Translations under genes and position numbers: made by a program
In this document: positions 17,338-26,327 of the stretch, one piece after another
Position numbering within the stretch: the first letter of the stretch is position 1
Layout: each line of letters starts with the position of its first letter
Notes under the pieces: generated by a model
Seen by the model: the letters and a program-made list of their open reading frames with translations, nothing else
What the model was told of the DNA's origin: nothing
Database searches by the model: none
DNA from: CALRWV02 sp943371965
Lineage (GTDB): Bacteria; Bacteroidota; JABWAT01
DNA: 64,000 nucleotides
NCBI GenBank assembly: GCA_943371965.1
Contig: CALRWV020000003.1
Coordinates: forward strand, 310,001 to 374,000
Direction of reading: 5' to 3'

Positions 17338-18060
17338 TCACAAGCTCATCATATCTTTAAACTTCTGTGACTGACGGCGGGAAATCTCAACTTCCATTCC
17401 ACCTTTCAATTTCACCATCAAACCACCATTGAACCAGGAATCCATACCCTGAATCCATTTCAGGTTAACGATGTGTTTTCTGTTGGCACGGAAGTAAGTC
17501 TTGGGATCAAGTCGTTCCTCAAGTTCATTGAGCGACCGGAAGATCAGGGGTTTGTTTTCATCAAAGTATAAACGGACATAATTTCCCTCAGATTCAAACA
17601 ACCGAATATTGGCAAGTTCAACAAACCAGCACTTATCACCATCCTTAACAAAAACCTGATCAGAATCTTTTAGAAAATCTTGACTCGCCTGTTTTTTTCT
17701 GATGGACTCTTCTTCATCCTTTAAAAGTTTATTGATTGCTGAATCCAACCGCTTGGGGTCAATCGGCTTGAGCAAATAATCGAAAGCGTTAACTTCAAAA
17801 GCGTTAATGGCAAATTCATCATAAGCGGTAGTAAAAATGACTTTAGGGGATTTTTCAAGTTCTGAAAGTAAATCAAATCCGGTTTTCCCGGGCATTTGAA
17901 TATCCAGAAATATCAGGTCAGGTTGATGTTGACCAATTTTCGCAATTCCTTCATCCGCGTTTCCAGCTTCATCCAAAATCTGAATTTCAGGATGGGCAGT
18001 CAACAACCGCTTTAATTCTACTCTCGCCAAACGTTCATCATCTATAATTATCGCATTCAT
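17338..18060 (-). CDS. LytTR-family response regulator
   Basis: The receiver domain (1-120) has phosphoacceptor D53 in LIFLDIQMPGKTG, and TTAYDEFAINAFEVNAFDYL with K98-region residues. A LytTR DNA-binding domain occupies about 135-238 (VRLYFDENKPLIFRSLNELEE and FRANRKHIVNL). The kinase gene ends on the first base of this gene, so the two form a co-translated pair. Targets are unknown; LytTR regulators bind direct repeats upstream of their genes. Confidence 0.93.
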   Translation of the reverse strand: MNAIIIDDERLARVELKRLLTAHPEIQILDEAGNADEGIAKIGQHQPDLIFLDIQMPGKTGFDLLSELEKSPKVIFTTAYDEFAINAFEVNAFDYLLKPIDPKRLDSAINKLLKDEEESIRKKQASQDFLKDSDQVFVKDGDKCWFVELANIRLFESEGNYVRLYFDENKPLIFRSLNELEERLDPKTYFRANRKHIVNLKWIQGMDSWFNGGLMVKLKGGMEVEISRRQSQKFKDMMSL

Positions 18061-19106
18061 TACTGTTTTCCCTTTTCCGGAATGATCAACTCAGCCAATA
18101 CTTGATTCTGACCTTCGTTGCTTAGAGTAAGTTTTGATCCGCCACCAAAAAGCAGGTTCAATCTTTCAGATGAATTCTTAAGTCCGACACCAGTTGATTC
18201 TATTGTCCGGCTTCCCAACTCGAATTTTCCCGGATTTCTAATTTGAAGAATCAGTTGATGATTTTCGATTGAACTGATAATTGATAATTCTCCACCCTGA
18301 GTGAACTTTGAAATTCCATGTTTGATGGCATTTTCAACTAAAGTTTGCAGAATCATGGGTGGAACCATAAAAGAATTAGATTTCGGATCAATTTGCAGAT
18401 TGATTTTAAGACGGTCTTCAAAACGAATGCTTTCCAAACTGAGGTAATCTTTTACAACCGCAAGTTCATCTTCCAGACGAACCAATTCTTTCGGTTCTGA
18501 CTGCAAAGTGTATCTGATCAAATTTGAAAGCTGCGTTATCATTTCCTGAGCCTGTTTCGGATCTTCAACTATCAAAGCCCTTACACTGTTCAAGGCATTA
18601 AAAACAAAATGTGGATTCAACTGACGTTTCAAGGAATTCAATTGCGCTTCTTTGGCTTGAGCTTCTGCCCTCCACTTTTCAACTTCAATTTTCTGAAACT
18701 TTTGAATCAATTGAAATCCAAAATAAATCATTTGCCAAACCAACAGAATAATTGAAAGATTTACCAGTAAAGCAGTTATATAAATTGGGTTGAAGAATTT
18801 CTTTTCGTGACCATAAAAAATATATAAATCTGCAAAATAAATGATGTTCCAAACCACCGACAATGAAAAGCTGGTAAGAAGTATCTTGAAAACCAGTTTT
18901 TTGATGGGAAATGCTATCCATTTATTCTTTTTAACATAATTTCTTAACAAGTGAGTAATGAGGAAACCGGTAAGGACAAAAATTCCGATCGAAAGATAAT
19001 CATTCAACTTTGCATCAGGTTGGGTGGCAGTTAAAATGCCATAAAAGAGAAAATGGATTGTCCATGCGGTAATTTGGCAAATCCAGTAAATTTTGTTTCT
19101 GTTCAT
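18060..19106 (-). CDS. LytS/YehU-type sensor histidine kinase
   Basis: About four membrane helices (8-25, 38-55, 71-95, 110-133) and a coiled linker (140-165) are followed by the His_kinase domain. Its phosphoacceptor is H166 in QLNPHFVFNALNSV, and a HATPase domain carries NAIKHGI and STGVGLKNSSERL. No large periplasmic sensor exists, so the ligand may be sensed in the membrane. It is the likely partner of the LytTR regulator just downstream. Confidence 0.93.
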   Translation of the reverse strand: MNRNKIYWICQITAWTIHFLFYGILTATQPDAKLNDYLSIGIFVLTGFLITHLLRNYVKKNKWIAFPIKKLVFKILLTSFSLSVVWNIIYFADLYIFYGHEKKFFNPIYITALLVNLSIILLVWQMIYFGFQLIQKFQKIEVEKWRAEAQAKEAQLNSLKRQLNPHFVFNALNSVRALIVEDPKQAQEMITQLSNLIRYTLQSEPKELVRLEDELAVVKDYLSLESIRFEDRLKINLQIDPKSNSFMVPPMILQTLVENAIKHGISKFTQGGELSIISSIENHQLILQIRNPGKFELGSRTIESTGVGLKNSSERLNLLFGGGSKLTLSNEGQNQVLAELIIPEKGKQ

Positions 19107-19329
19107 AAAATCATTCAGTTTTCTACAAAATTAAGGCAGGAAAAGTATTTAGATATAACTTTTTTGATGAATGGCAAGATGATTGGGTGAATGGAGGATA
19201 TTTCAGAAAAAGGAAATGCCGGTTTTACTGATTATCTGTTTGGTAAAATTAATAAAGAAAATGGTTGTGACTTTACAGCAACATTTAATTTAATAGAATC
19301 ACAATTTCAAATTTCATGGATATTGGAAC

Positions 19330-20082
19330 TTAATCTAAACTTTTAAACATAATTCCTGCAAACATTCTACCGGTAATTCCCTTGTCTCTCCGGTGAGAAA
19401 AATATTTGTCTTTCAAGCAAAAAGTACACTCATTCATATCAGTAATGTTTTCTGCTGAAATTCCATCTTCAATAAGATCATCGATAATAACTGAAGGAAG
19501 ATCAATCATAAACTTCCCTTCACTTTCACCATTTTTTACATACTTCGAATCAAATTTTGCAGCTACGTCATTTTCAACTTCAAAATGACAACTGCGGATT
19601 CCAGGACCAATAATGATTTCAATGTTTTCCGGTTTTGATCCCGAATCAATAAATTCTTTAATAATATTCAAGTGGATTTTTGAATCAACTCCACGCCATC
19701 CGCAATGTGCAATTCCGATCAGATGTTTACTTGAATCAGCAAACCAAACGGGAAAACAATCTGCAATTCCAATGTTCAGCAATAATTCTTCCTGATTGGT
19801 AATAAAACCATCAACTTTATCATATAATCCGGGCTTATAAACAAATTGAACATAGTTGCTGTGACTCTGATTAGCAACCACCATGTGGTCAACCGAAACA
19901 CCAAACTCGTTGGCATATCTGATTCTATTTTCAGAAACAAAAAACGGAGTGTCTTCAGTATTTTTTCCCAAATTTAAACTTTCATAAGCGCCAATACTGA
20001 TTCCGCCGACTCTTGTAGAAACTCCAGCCATTATATGCTTTGCATTTTTGAAATTGACTTGATGAATTGCTTTTATTTTCAT
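19330..20082 (-). CDS. pgeF: YfiH/LACC1-family purine nucleoside phosphorylase or laccase-like protein
   Basis: A 250-residue protein with the family's zinc-site residues: the histidine in NQSHS, the cysteine in GIADCFPV and the histidine in IAHCGWRG. Family members phosphorylyse adenosine/inosine and were earlier called polyphenol oxidases. YfiH/PgeF also corrects peptidoglycan errors in some species, a role not testable here. Length and motifs are complete. The gene starts 12 bases after its upstream neighbour's stop. Confidence 0.85.
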   Translation of the reverse strand: MKIKAIHQVNFKNAKHIMAGVSTRVGGISIGAYESLNLGKNTEDTPFFVSENRIRYANEFGVSVDHMVVANQSHSNYVQFVYKPGLYDKVDGFITNQEELLLNIGIADCFPVWFADSSKHLIGIAHCGWRGVDSKIHLNIIKEFIDSGSKPENIEIIIGPGIRSCHFEVENDVAAKFDSKYVKNGESEGKFMIDLPSVIIDDLIEDGISAENITDMNECTFCLKDKYFSHRRDKGITGRMFAGIMFKSLD

Positions 20083-20094
20083 GGGAAAATCTCT

Positions 20095-21219
20095 TTATTT
20101 TGAAATCCGTTCAATAATATCCGGTGTTAAATCTTTGATAGCTTCCGGAACAGCTCCAAGAGGCGCATTGAAAAAAGTTGGGTCGCAAAAGATGAACTTT
20201 TTCCCTTTATATTCAAAGGAATCACCTTGCCAATTTTCGCTTGAATTGATTAAAATACTTACATGAGTCGGATAATCAGCCATTAGAGGTGTCAATTCAG
20301 TTAATTGTTCAAGCAATTTATATAAAAATAAAGACCGGTCTTCACAATCGCAGCCTTCGCTGAGAAGCAATTCTTCAGGAAACTGAACATGTTCATATCC
20401 GAAAAGTGCCTGATCATCAATGTATGGAAAGCACTGCAGTATCATTTGTCTTAAACATTCTGCAATCTGATCATCTGACAGTTTCTGTTTTTTGAATTCT
20501 TCACGCAAGGGATTAATAAAATTATCTGTGATATTTTCTGAAAACTTATATTCCAACAAATATTTATATTCAACATTTGGAAGATCATGAAAATATGATC
20601 TCAGAAAAATATTGACCGGAATAGTAAATGAATAATAATGATTTTCAAAACTCCATGAAAGAGTTTTTTCCTGAACTTGATCTCCAGTAAATGGTAGTGA
20701 TGAAACATCTATTACCAATTTCTTTGACCATTTTGGAGGAGGATCATCTGAGTGGATTGTTAATCCTTTTTTTTCATCTTCCGAAGCTTTTGAAATCATC
20801 AGCAAATCATAATACCGGTTTCCATTTATTTTAAAAAAAGGTATTCCAAACATACTTTGTTCAGAAGCTATCAATGGTATCATTTCCCCATCTTTGTTGT
20901 ATCCCGGTTGGACATCAAACCCCATTTCATTCCATAAATAAAAAGATAAAGATGTAAATTTTTCTGAATTATTTGGAAAGAGAGATTTTGCAAACCGGAT
21001 TGATAGCTGAACCTTTTGCCAATCATTAAATGATCCAGAAGAATCTATTGTTTGAATAATTTCTTTTGAACGGTCTACATAATTCTCTTCAAGAAAATCG
21101 ATGTTCTTTCCGGATTTTGACCATACGATATGATTTGAAGAAATTGGGATTGTGATTCCATAAAAAACAATAAAAGGATTTGAATTCAAAAACAAAGAAA
21201 TCAGAAGTGCTGGAATCAT
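20095..21219 (-). CDS. Transglutaminase-like cysteine protein, probably exported
   Basis: The N-terminus has a hydrophobic stretch (MIPALLISLFLNSNPFIVFYG) that fits an export signal or anchor. The last third shows a transglutaminase-like Cys-His-Asp order: C in SEGCDCEDRSLFLY (about residue 289), H in YPTHVSILI and D in FIFCDPTFF. This is the geometry of transglutaminase-fold peptidases, but no particular subfamily is recognised. The gene overlaps aroE by four bases, so the pair is coupled. Function is unknown. Confidence 0.6.
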   Translation of the reverse strand: MIPALLISLFLNSNPFIVFYGITIPISSNHIVWSKSGKNIDFLEENYVDRSKEIIQTIDSSGSFNDWQKVQLSIRFAKSLFPNNSEKFTSLSFYLWNEMGFDVQPGYNKDGEMIPLIASEQSMFGIPFFKINGNRYYDLLMISKASEDEKKGLTIHSDDPPPKWSKKLVIDVSSLPFTGDQVQEKTLSWSFENHYYSFTIPVNIFLRSYFHDLPNVEYKYLLEYKFSENITDNFINPLREEFKKQKLSDDQIAECLRQMILQCFPYIDDQALFGYEHVQFPEELLLSEGCDCEDRSLFLYKLLEQLTELTPLMADYPTHVSILINSSENWQGDSFEYKGKKFIFCDPTFFNAPLGAVPEAIKDLTPDIIERISK

Positions 21220-22067
21220 TTCAATATTTCCGATACAAATTCAGTTTTTACTTCATTGCTGAATTCACTTCCGAACCATAACTGATTTGCTGCTGAAGCC
21301 TGTTCAACAAACATTTCCAGCCCGTTTATGATTTTGCAGCTTTTCATTTCAAAATAATTCAGAAATTTTGTTTTAACAGGATTGTAAATCAAATCGTACG
21401 CGTAATCAGATTCAGGTAAAGAATCCAAAAATAGATGGCTGAAGTTTTCAGGAAATGAATTCATTCCCAGCGGAGTTGTGTTAATTATAAGATCAGTTTT
21501 TCCAAGCTTTTGCATTAATGAAGAATAATCTGATTGAACAAATTCAATTCCCTTTTGTTCGATTTTCCGCCTTGAAATGTTGGTTAGCTTTATTTCCGGA
21601 TTTAATTTTCGCAAACCATAAATTACACTGCTTGTTGCTCCACCTGAACCTAAAATCAATGCTGATTGAAACTGTTTTTCTTTAATCGGGGAAAGAAACC
21701 CCAACCAATCAGAGTTCTCTGTTTGCCATTTATTATCAATTTTTAGAAGTGTATTTGCAGCATTTAAATCAGAATATTTTTTATTCGGAAAAGTTTGAAA
21801 TAAAATTTGTTTATATGGAATTGTTACATTGAATCCCGGAACAGAATCTATTTTTTCAGTTGCCGTAACGAAATCAATAAATTCAGTTTCTGATTTAATT
21901 TCTATTGCAAAATAGTTGGCGGAAATATTTGATTTTTTGTAGGAAAGATTGTGAAGAATTGGGGATTTACTTTGCGAAATTGGGAAACCAATAACACCTA
22001 AAAACTTTTTTTCAGATTGAGCCAAAGCCAAATCAATAAACTCATTGGAAGTTAAAATAGTTTTCAA
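21216..22067 (-). CDS. aroE: Shikimate dehydrogenase
   Basis: Reduces 3-dehydroshikimate to shikimate with NADPH in aromatic amino-acid synthesis. Substrate-binding SQSKSPILHN is at about 31-40, catalytic K86 in FNVTIPYKQ, D120 in NSDWLGF and the nucleotide motif LGSGGAT at about 139-145. At 283 residues it is a normal length. It overlaps the TPR gene before it and the transglutaminase-like gene after it, so all three are probably co-expressed. Confidence 0.95.
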   Translation of the reverse strand: MKTILTSNEFIDLALAQSEKKFLGVIGFPISQSKSPILHNLSYKKSNISANYFAIEIKSETEFIDFVTATEKIDSVPGFNVTIPYKQILFQTFPNKKYSDLNAANTLLKIDNKWQTENSDWLGFLSPIKEKQFQSALILGSGGATSSVIYGLRKLNPEIKLTNISRRKIEQKGIEFVQSDYSSLMQKLGKTDLIINTTPLGMNSFPENFSHLFLDSLPESDYAYDLIYNPVKTKFLNYFEMKSCKIINGLEMFVEQASAANQLWFGSEFSNEVKTEFVSEILK

Positions 22068-23479
22068 TTTTTGAAAAGTGTTTTAATGAACTCGTCTTCC
22101 ATCAGTGCGGGTATTTTTTCCAATACGCTTTTTAAACGTTCCGGATCAATTTGAACCGCATATTTCAAATGTTTCCATGCAATTGTGGTTTTATCGAGGG
22201 CAAAGGCAATTTGAGCAGCCAGAATCCTGTAATTGTAATCTTTGGGTTGAATTTTCAAGGCAGATTTTATTGCTTTTTCTGCCTCAGAAAATTCATTTAA
22301 TTCATAAGCAGTTTCTGCCAAATCAAACATTGCCAAATGGTTCTGTGAATCAAGCGCAACCACTAATTTATATAAATCATATGAGTCTTTTATTTTACCC
22401 AAATTATATAGTGTATCAGCAACAGCATAAATGAATTCTGAATTTGAACTTTCATATTTTACAGCCAATTTGAATGCCTGAAGTGCTTCAATAAACCGTT
22501 CAAGTCCGTCATAAGCACAACCCAATGAATAGTATGCTTCTGAATTGTCTTTTTCTGTGTTGACAACTTCGGTAAGATATTTTATTGATAAATCATATTG
22601 TTCGATTTCAAGATAGGCATTTCCAATGTTTTGCTTTGCAGCAATGTCTTCAGGTTCCAATTCAAGAAATTCTTTGTAGAGTTCAATCGATTGAAGATAT
22701 TTCCCCATTCTGGCCATTGTATTGGCTTTATTGAAAATGGATTGGCTGAATTCGGAATCGATTGCAAGTGCCATATCAAATGCATTTATTGCTTCTTCAT
22801 TTTTGTTTTGTCTTCCAAGTGCAATTCCCAAATTGTACCATGCATTAACGTTGTATGGATCCATATCTATCTGACGGGTATAATAATCAACCGCCCTTTT
22901 GCTTTCGCCCAACATGTCGTAACAGTAACCAAGCTCAAAATTACTTTCCTTGTTGTTGGGATTTAATGCAAGGCAATGGTGAAAATTTTCGATCGAAAGT
23001 TGCCATTTTTCCATTTTTTCATAAGTAACACCGATATTGAAATAAGCATCGGAATTCATAGGATCAAATTTCAAAGCATTGTTGAAAGATTCAAGGGCTT
23101 CACTATAACTTCCAATAAAATCAAGACAAATTCCTTTGTTTAAGTGGATATCAACATCTGCAGGATTGTAATTAAGGGCAGTATTGTAACAATGAAGCGC
23201 TTCTTCCCATTCATTCATGCTGCTGAGAACAATTCCCTTCTTTGTCCAAGCTTCTGAACTTGTTGGGATGGTATCAATAATGTATTGAATTACTTCGAGG
23301 GCTTCTTCATAATTTCCGTTTTCAATATAAAAATCAACCATGTCATCCATGATTTCCGAATCAAAATTCATTACACCAATTTCTTTGATGAGTTTTCGGT
23401 ATTGATCATATTGATTTTTTTGCTCTGAATCAGGTTTTCTTTTTCGGGGAGACAAATTATCATCTTGCATTTCAAACAT
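22064..23479 (-). CDS. Tetratricopeptide repeat protein
   Basis: A 471-residue protein made almost entirely of about 11 TPR units of 34 residues, for example AWTKKGIVLSSMNEWEEALH and SDAYFNIGVTYEKMEKWQLS. No signal peptide or membrane helix is seen, so it is likely cytoplasmic and a scaffold for protein partners. The chosen ATG has AAGG upstream. It heads a run with aroE and the transglutaminase-like gene. The partner is unknown. Confidence 0.85.
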   Translation of the reverse strand: MFEMQDDNLSPRKRKPDSEQKNQYDQYRKLIKEIGVMNFDSEIMDDMVDFYIENGNYEEALEVIQYIIDTIPTSSEAWTKKGIVLSSMNEWEEALHCYNTALNYNPADVDIHLNKGICLDFIGSYSEALESFNNALKFDPMNSDAYFNIGVTYEKMEKWQLSIENFHHCLALNPNNKESNFELGYCYDMLGESKRAVDYYTRQIDMDPYNVNAWYNLGIALGRQNKNEEAINAFDMALAIDSEFSQSIFNKANTMARMGKYLQSIELYKEFLELEPEDIAAKQNIGNAYLEIEQYDLSIKYLTEVVNTEKDNSEAYYSLGCAYDGLERFIEALQAFKLAVKYESSNSEFIYAVADTLYNLGKIKDSYDLYKLVVALDSQNHLAMFDLAETAYELNEFSEAEKAIKSALKIQPKDYNYRILAAQIAFALDKTTIAWKHLKYAVQIDPERLKSVLEKIPALMEDEFIKTLFKN

Positions 23480-23603
23480 AATTGAACCTTGGTTCTGTTT
23501 CTACAAAAATACGATTTTGAATTTCCGGAAACACTATTTCCCTAATATTTAATGAATTGAAATTTTGGGGAAACTTATTAAAATATTTGATATTTATTTC
23601 AGA

Positions 23604-24473
23604 TTACTTAATTATTTTATCGAGAACCAGTGCTGCTAAAGATGGCAGAATCAAAATTTTCAGCAACTTTGAAATTTTGGTGAAATCCTGTTTTTGATTT
23701 CCATTATAAATTTTAAAACATAAAACAAGTCCTGGTACAATTACAAAGACTGAAACAATCAGAAAAAAAGTTGCGCCATAAATATTTAAAAGATAAGATA
23801 AAATCAGAGAAATAAAACATATCACCAAAGAAAGAATTGTAATCCATTTTGCTTTTTTGATGCCAAAAACAATTGGAGTGGTTTTAGCAAATTGCTGTCT
23901 GTCTCCTTCGATATCTTCAATGTCTTTTATAATTTCACGTGACAAAATGAGAAAAAATGCGAAAATAAAGGGAGTAATTCCCGATTTGAAATTACAAACA
24001 AGCATCGTTGAATATATAAAGACCAAACCAATAAAAAAGGAAACGATAAGATTTCCGAAAATTGGGGTCTTTTTTAATTTCCAGCTGTAAATAAATAATA
24101 ATATATTGCTTAATACTACGATTGTAAATGGAGTTTCCGGTAAAAATCCATATCCCAATATTATTGAAAAGAAGATGAGTAAAAAATAAAACCTCCAGGC
24201 GTTTGAAATTGTAATCTGTTGGCTTGGAAGTATTCTTTCGGGTCTATTGATTTTATCAATTTCAATATCAAAAATATCGTTGATTACATTTGAAGCAGAA
24301 CCAACCAAAACAGCACATACTCCTCCCCAAAAGAAAACTATGTTATAATCAAAACCACCAGATAAAAGTAAAATCGAAACCAATTGAATCGTCCAAAATG
24401 AAATAAACATATTCAATGGGCGAATCAGTTTGTAATAAGGTTTTATTTCTTTAAAAATTGTTTTGAAGACCAA
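23604..24473 (-). CDS. UbiA-family prenyltransferase, possibly geranylgeranylglyceryl-phosphate synthase-like
   Basis: A 289-residue membrane protein with about eight or nine helices and the two aspartate-rich motifs of UbiA prenyltransferases: NDIFDIEIDKINRPERIL and DIEDIEGDRQQF. The first, with its INRPERILPS tail, resembles the archaeal-type DGGGP synthase, but UbiA and MenA homologues share the core. A TTG at 24473 (23 bases inside the upstream gene) is preferred. A longer start at 24518 would add residues encoded within that gene's C-terminal codons. The acceptor is uncertain. Confidence 0.78.
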   Translation of the reverse strand: MVFKTIFKEIKPYYKLIRPLNMFISFWTIQLVSILLLSGGFDYNIVFFWGGVCAVLVGSASNVINDIFDIEIDKINRPERILPSQQITISNAWRFYFLLIFFSIILGYGFLPETPFTIVVLSNILLFIYSWKLKKTPIFGNLIVSFFIGLVFIYSTMLVCNFKSGITPFIFAFFLILSREIIKDIEDIEGDRQQFAKTTPIVFGIKKAKWITILSLVICFISLILSYLLNIYGATFFLIVSVFVIVPGLVLCFKIYNGNQKQDFTKISKLLKILILPSLAALVLDKIIK

Positions 24474-26217
24474 AATGCACCTTAGCTGTTGAAAATGTAT
24501 CACCTTTTCCAAATGCAAAAATAACTTTTACATTTCCGATTGCTGAATTTAATAATGCACCGGTTCCATAAGAAGGTAAAAAATCTGTAAAAGCATTTAA
24601 TTTCAAATTTGGGAATGCCTGGCGCTGAATATAACCGCAATCAATAAATCCAAAAAAGTAAGATTGTTCTGAAATTAAAAACCTGTATTCAGTTCCAATC
24701 AGGGCAGTAGTGTTTCCCTGAAATTGGTTTTCGCGGTAACCTCTCAAGTTTTGAATTCCACCCAGAAAAAACAAATCAGGCAATTCGAGTGAACCTGATT
24801 TTATCTGATCGAACTTTAATTTTGTTTCAAAAACCTGCCTGTTAGTTATAGATTTGAAAAATTCCAATTGAAACTGCGAAATCTGAATTGGGTCAGATAA
24901 TTTTCCGTTGTATGTGACTAAACTGCTGTCAGGACCTACAATTTTTTTGATTCCCCATTTTCCATTTATCGAAAGTGACATACCATTTCTTGGGTTTATA
25001 ATGTTGTCTCGAGTATCATATAAAATACCCAGTCCAAATAAATATTTGTCGGTATTGAAAAAATTGGATTCTGTGTTTTTTGATAATTGGCTGGATAACC
25101 CTAAAATGAATTCTGTGAAAAGCGAAGAAGAAATTGTCCATTCATCCCAAAACTTGAAATTTGCGGTATATTCAATTTTTCTTCTGATGTATGTAGAATC
25201 CTGATTTCTCTGATTGAAATCGATTGCACCTTCAATTGGATAACCAAGAATCCAAGGTTCAGAAAAGAAAAAATTGATTTCCTGTGATTCCTTTGTTTCC
25301 CGCAGCCATTTGAAATTCAATTTTCGTGCATTTCCCAAAAAGTTTCTCAGATAAATATTAACAATGCCGGTAAAGTAACCACTTTCTCCAGTTGTTTTAC
25401 CTGGAATGTAACCAAGAATCCCATCAAATTGATTTGACAGTTTTTCTTTAACTTTTACGTACCACTTGTAATCATTTTTTCCTTTAATTTGAAATTCAGG
25501 CAATGCTACAGATTCGAATAATCCACTTCTCATTAATCTTGTCTGAATCAGTTTGGCTTCATTTTCTGAAAAATAAGATGGATTTTTTATTCCAGATATT
25601 TTAGAAATAACTGATGGTTCAACATTTTCATTTCCTTCTGAAATAATTCCGTTTAAAACAACTGATTGTGTATCGGCAAATGAAATAGAAATCTCTACAA
25701 AGATTGAATCGAATTCCGTTGTAAAATTAAGATCAGGTTCAATGGAGAGAAAAGGATAACCTATTGAAGATCCGTTATTTAATATATCAAGGGAAATTCT
25801 GTCTATTATTTCAGGATAAAAAATATCACCGGATGAAAATAAGACATCCCCAATTCCCAATCTTTTTTGAAGTGATTGGCTACAGTTCCAGAAAATATTT
25901 TTAATATAAACTGGACTGCCTGAATTTCCATAAATTATCAATTCAGAATCTGTTTTTCTTACTGAATCAAATGTTGAAAAATAAAAGCCGTGCTGAATGT
26001 GTAATTTTTCCACATTGCTTGTCAGTTTTTTAAAAAACAAAGTGGAATCATAGTTGTAATCTGGGAGGTTGTCGTTAAATCTTGCAATTTCATCAAGTGA
26101 AAATTTAGTATAACCTTCAAGATGAACACTCAGCTTTTGAGCATTGATTTGTGAATAAATACAACTTATTGCAAATAATATAAAAAATAAACGATTTTTT
26201 ACAGGTTTCGCTGTCAT
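24451..26217 (-). CDS. Omp85/BamA-superfamily outer-membrane protein
   Basis: About 588 residues, with a signal peptide (MTAKPVKNRLFFILFAISC..INAQ), a periplasmic region with POTRA-like strands (about 150-280) and a 16-strand-type barrel. LRGYRENQFQGN (about residue 500) is the Omp85 RGY motif in loop 6. The protein is shorter than typical BamA, which has five POTRAs, so it is likelier a TamA/BamA-like paralogue. ATG 26217 is chosen because it gives the signal peptide and leaves 110 bases for divergent promoters with the gene at 26328. Confidence 0.82.
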   Translation of the reverse strand: MTAKPVKNRLFFILFAISCIYSQINAQKLSVHLEGYTKFSLDEIARFNDNLPDYNYDSTLFFKKLTSNVEKLHIQHGFYFSTFDSVRKTDSELIIYGNSGSPVYIKNIFWNCSQSLQKRLGIGDVLFSSGDIFYPEIIDRISLDILNNGSSIGYPFLSIEPDLNFTTEFDSIFVEISISFADTQSVVLNGIISEGNENVEPSVISKISGIKNPSYFSENEAKLIQTRLMRSGLFESVALPEFQIKGKNDYKWYVKVKEKLSNQFDGILGYIPGKTTGESGYFTGIVNIYLRNFLGNARKLNFKWLRETKESQEINFFFSEPWILGYPIEGAIDFNQRNQDSTYIRRKIEYTANFKFWDEWTISSSLFTEFILGLSSQLSKNTESNFFNTDKYLFGLGILYDTRDNIINPRNGMSLSINGKWGIKKIVGPDSSLVTYNGKLSDPIQISQFQLEFFKSITNRQVFETKLKFDQIKSGSLELPDLFFLGGIQNLRGYRENQFQGNTTALIGTEYRFLISEQSYFFGFIDCGYIQRQAFPNLKLNAFTDFLPSYGTGALLNSAIGNVKVIFAFGKGDTFSTAKVHFGLQNNF

Positions 26218-26327
26218 GTATTCTTGATTTTGTAGGCTGATGAAAATACCTTTGAATTTCATTTCGAGAACTTCCGCGTGTTTATTTATGTGCGGAAATA
26301 TCATGCTTCTTAAACAGGACACACCTT

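Noticed and set aside
19191..19346. 51-codon plus-strand frame with coding-like text between the kinase and pgeF genes
   Set aside because: It starts directly after an in-frame TGA, overlaps the end of pgeF and matches no family. I leave it out as unsupported.
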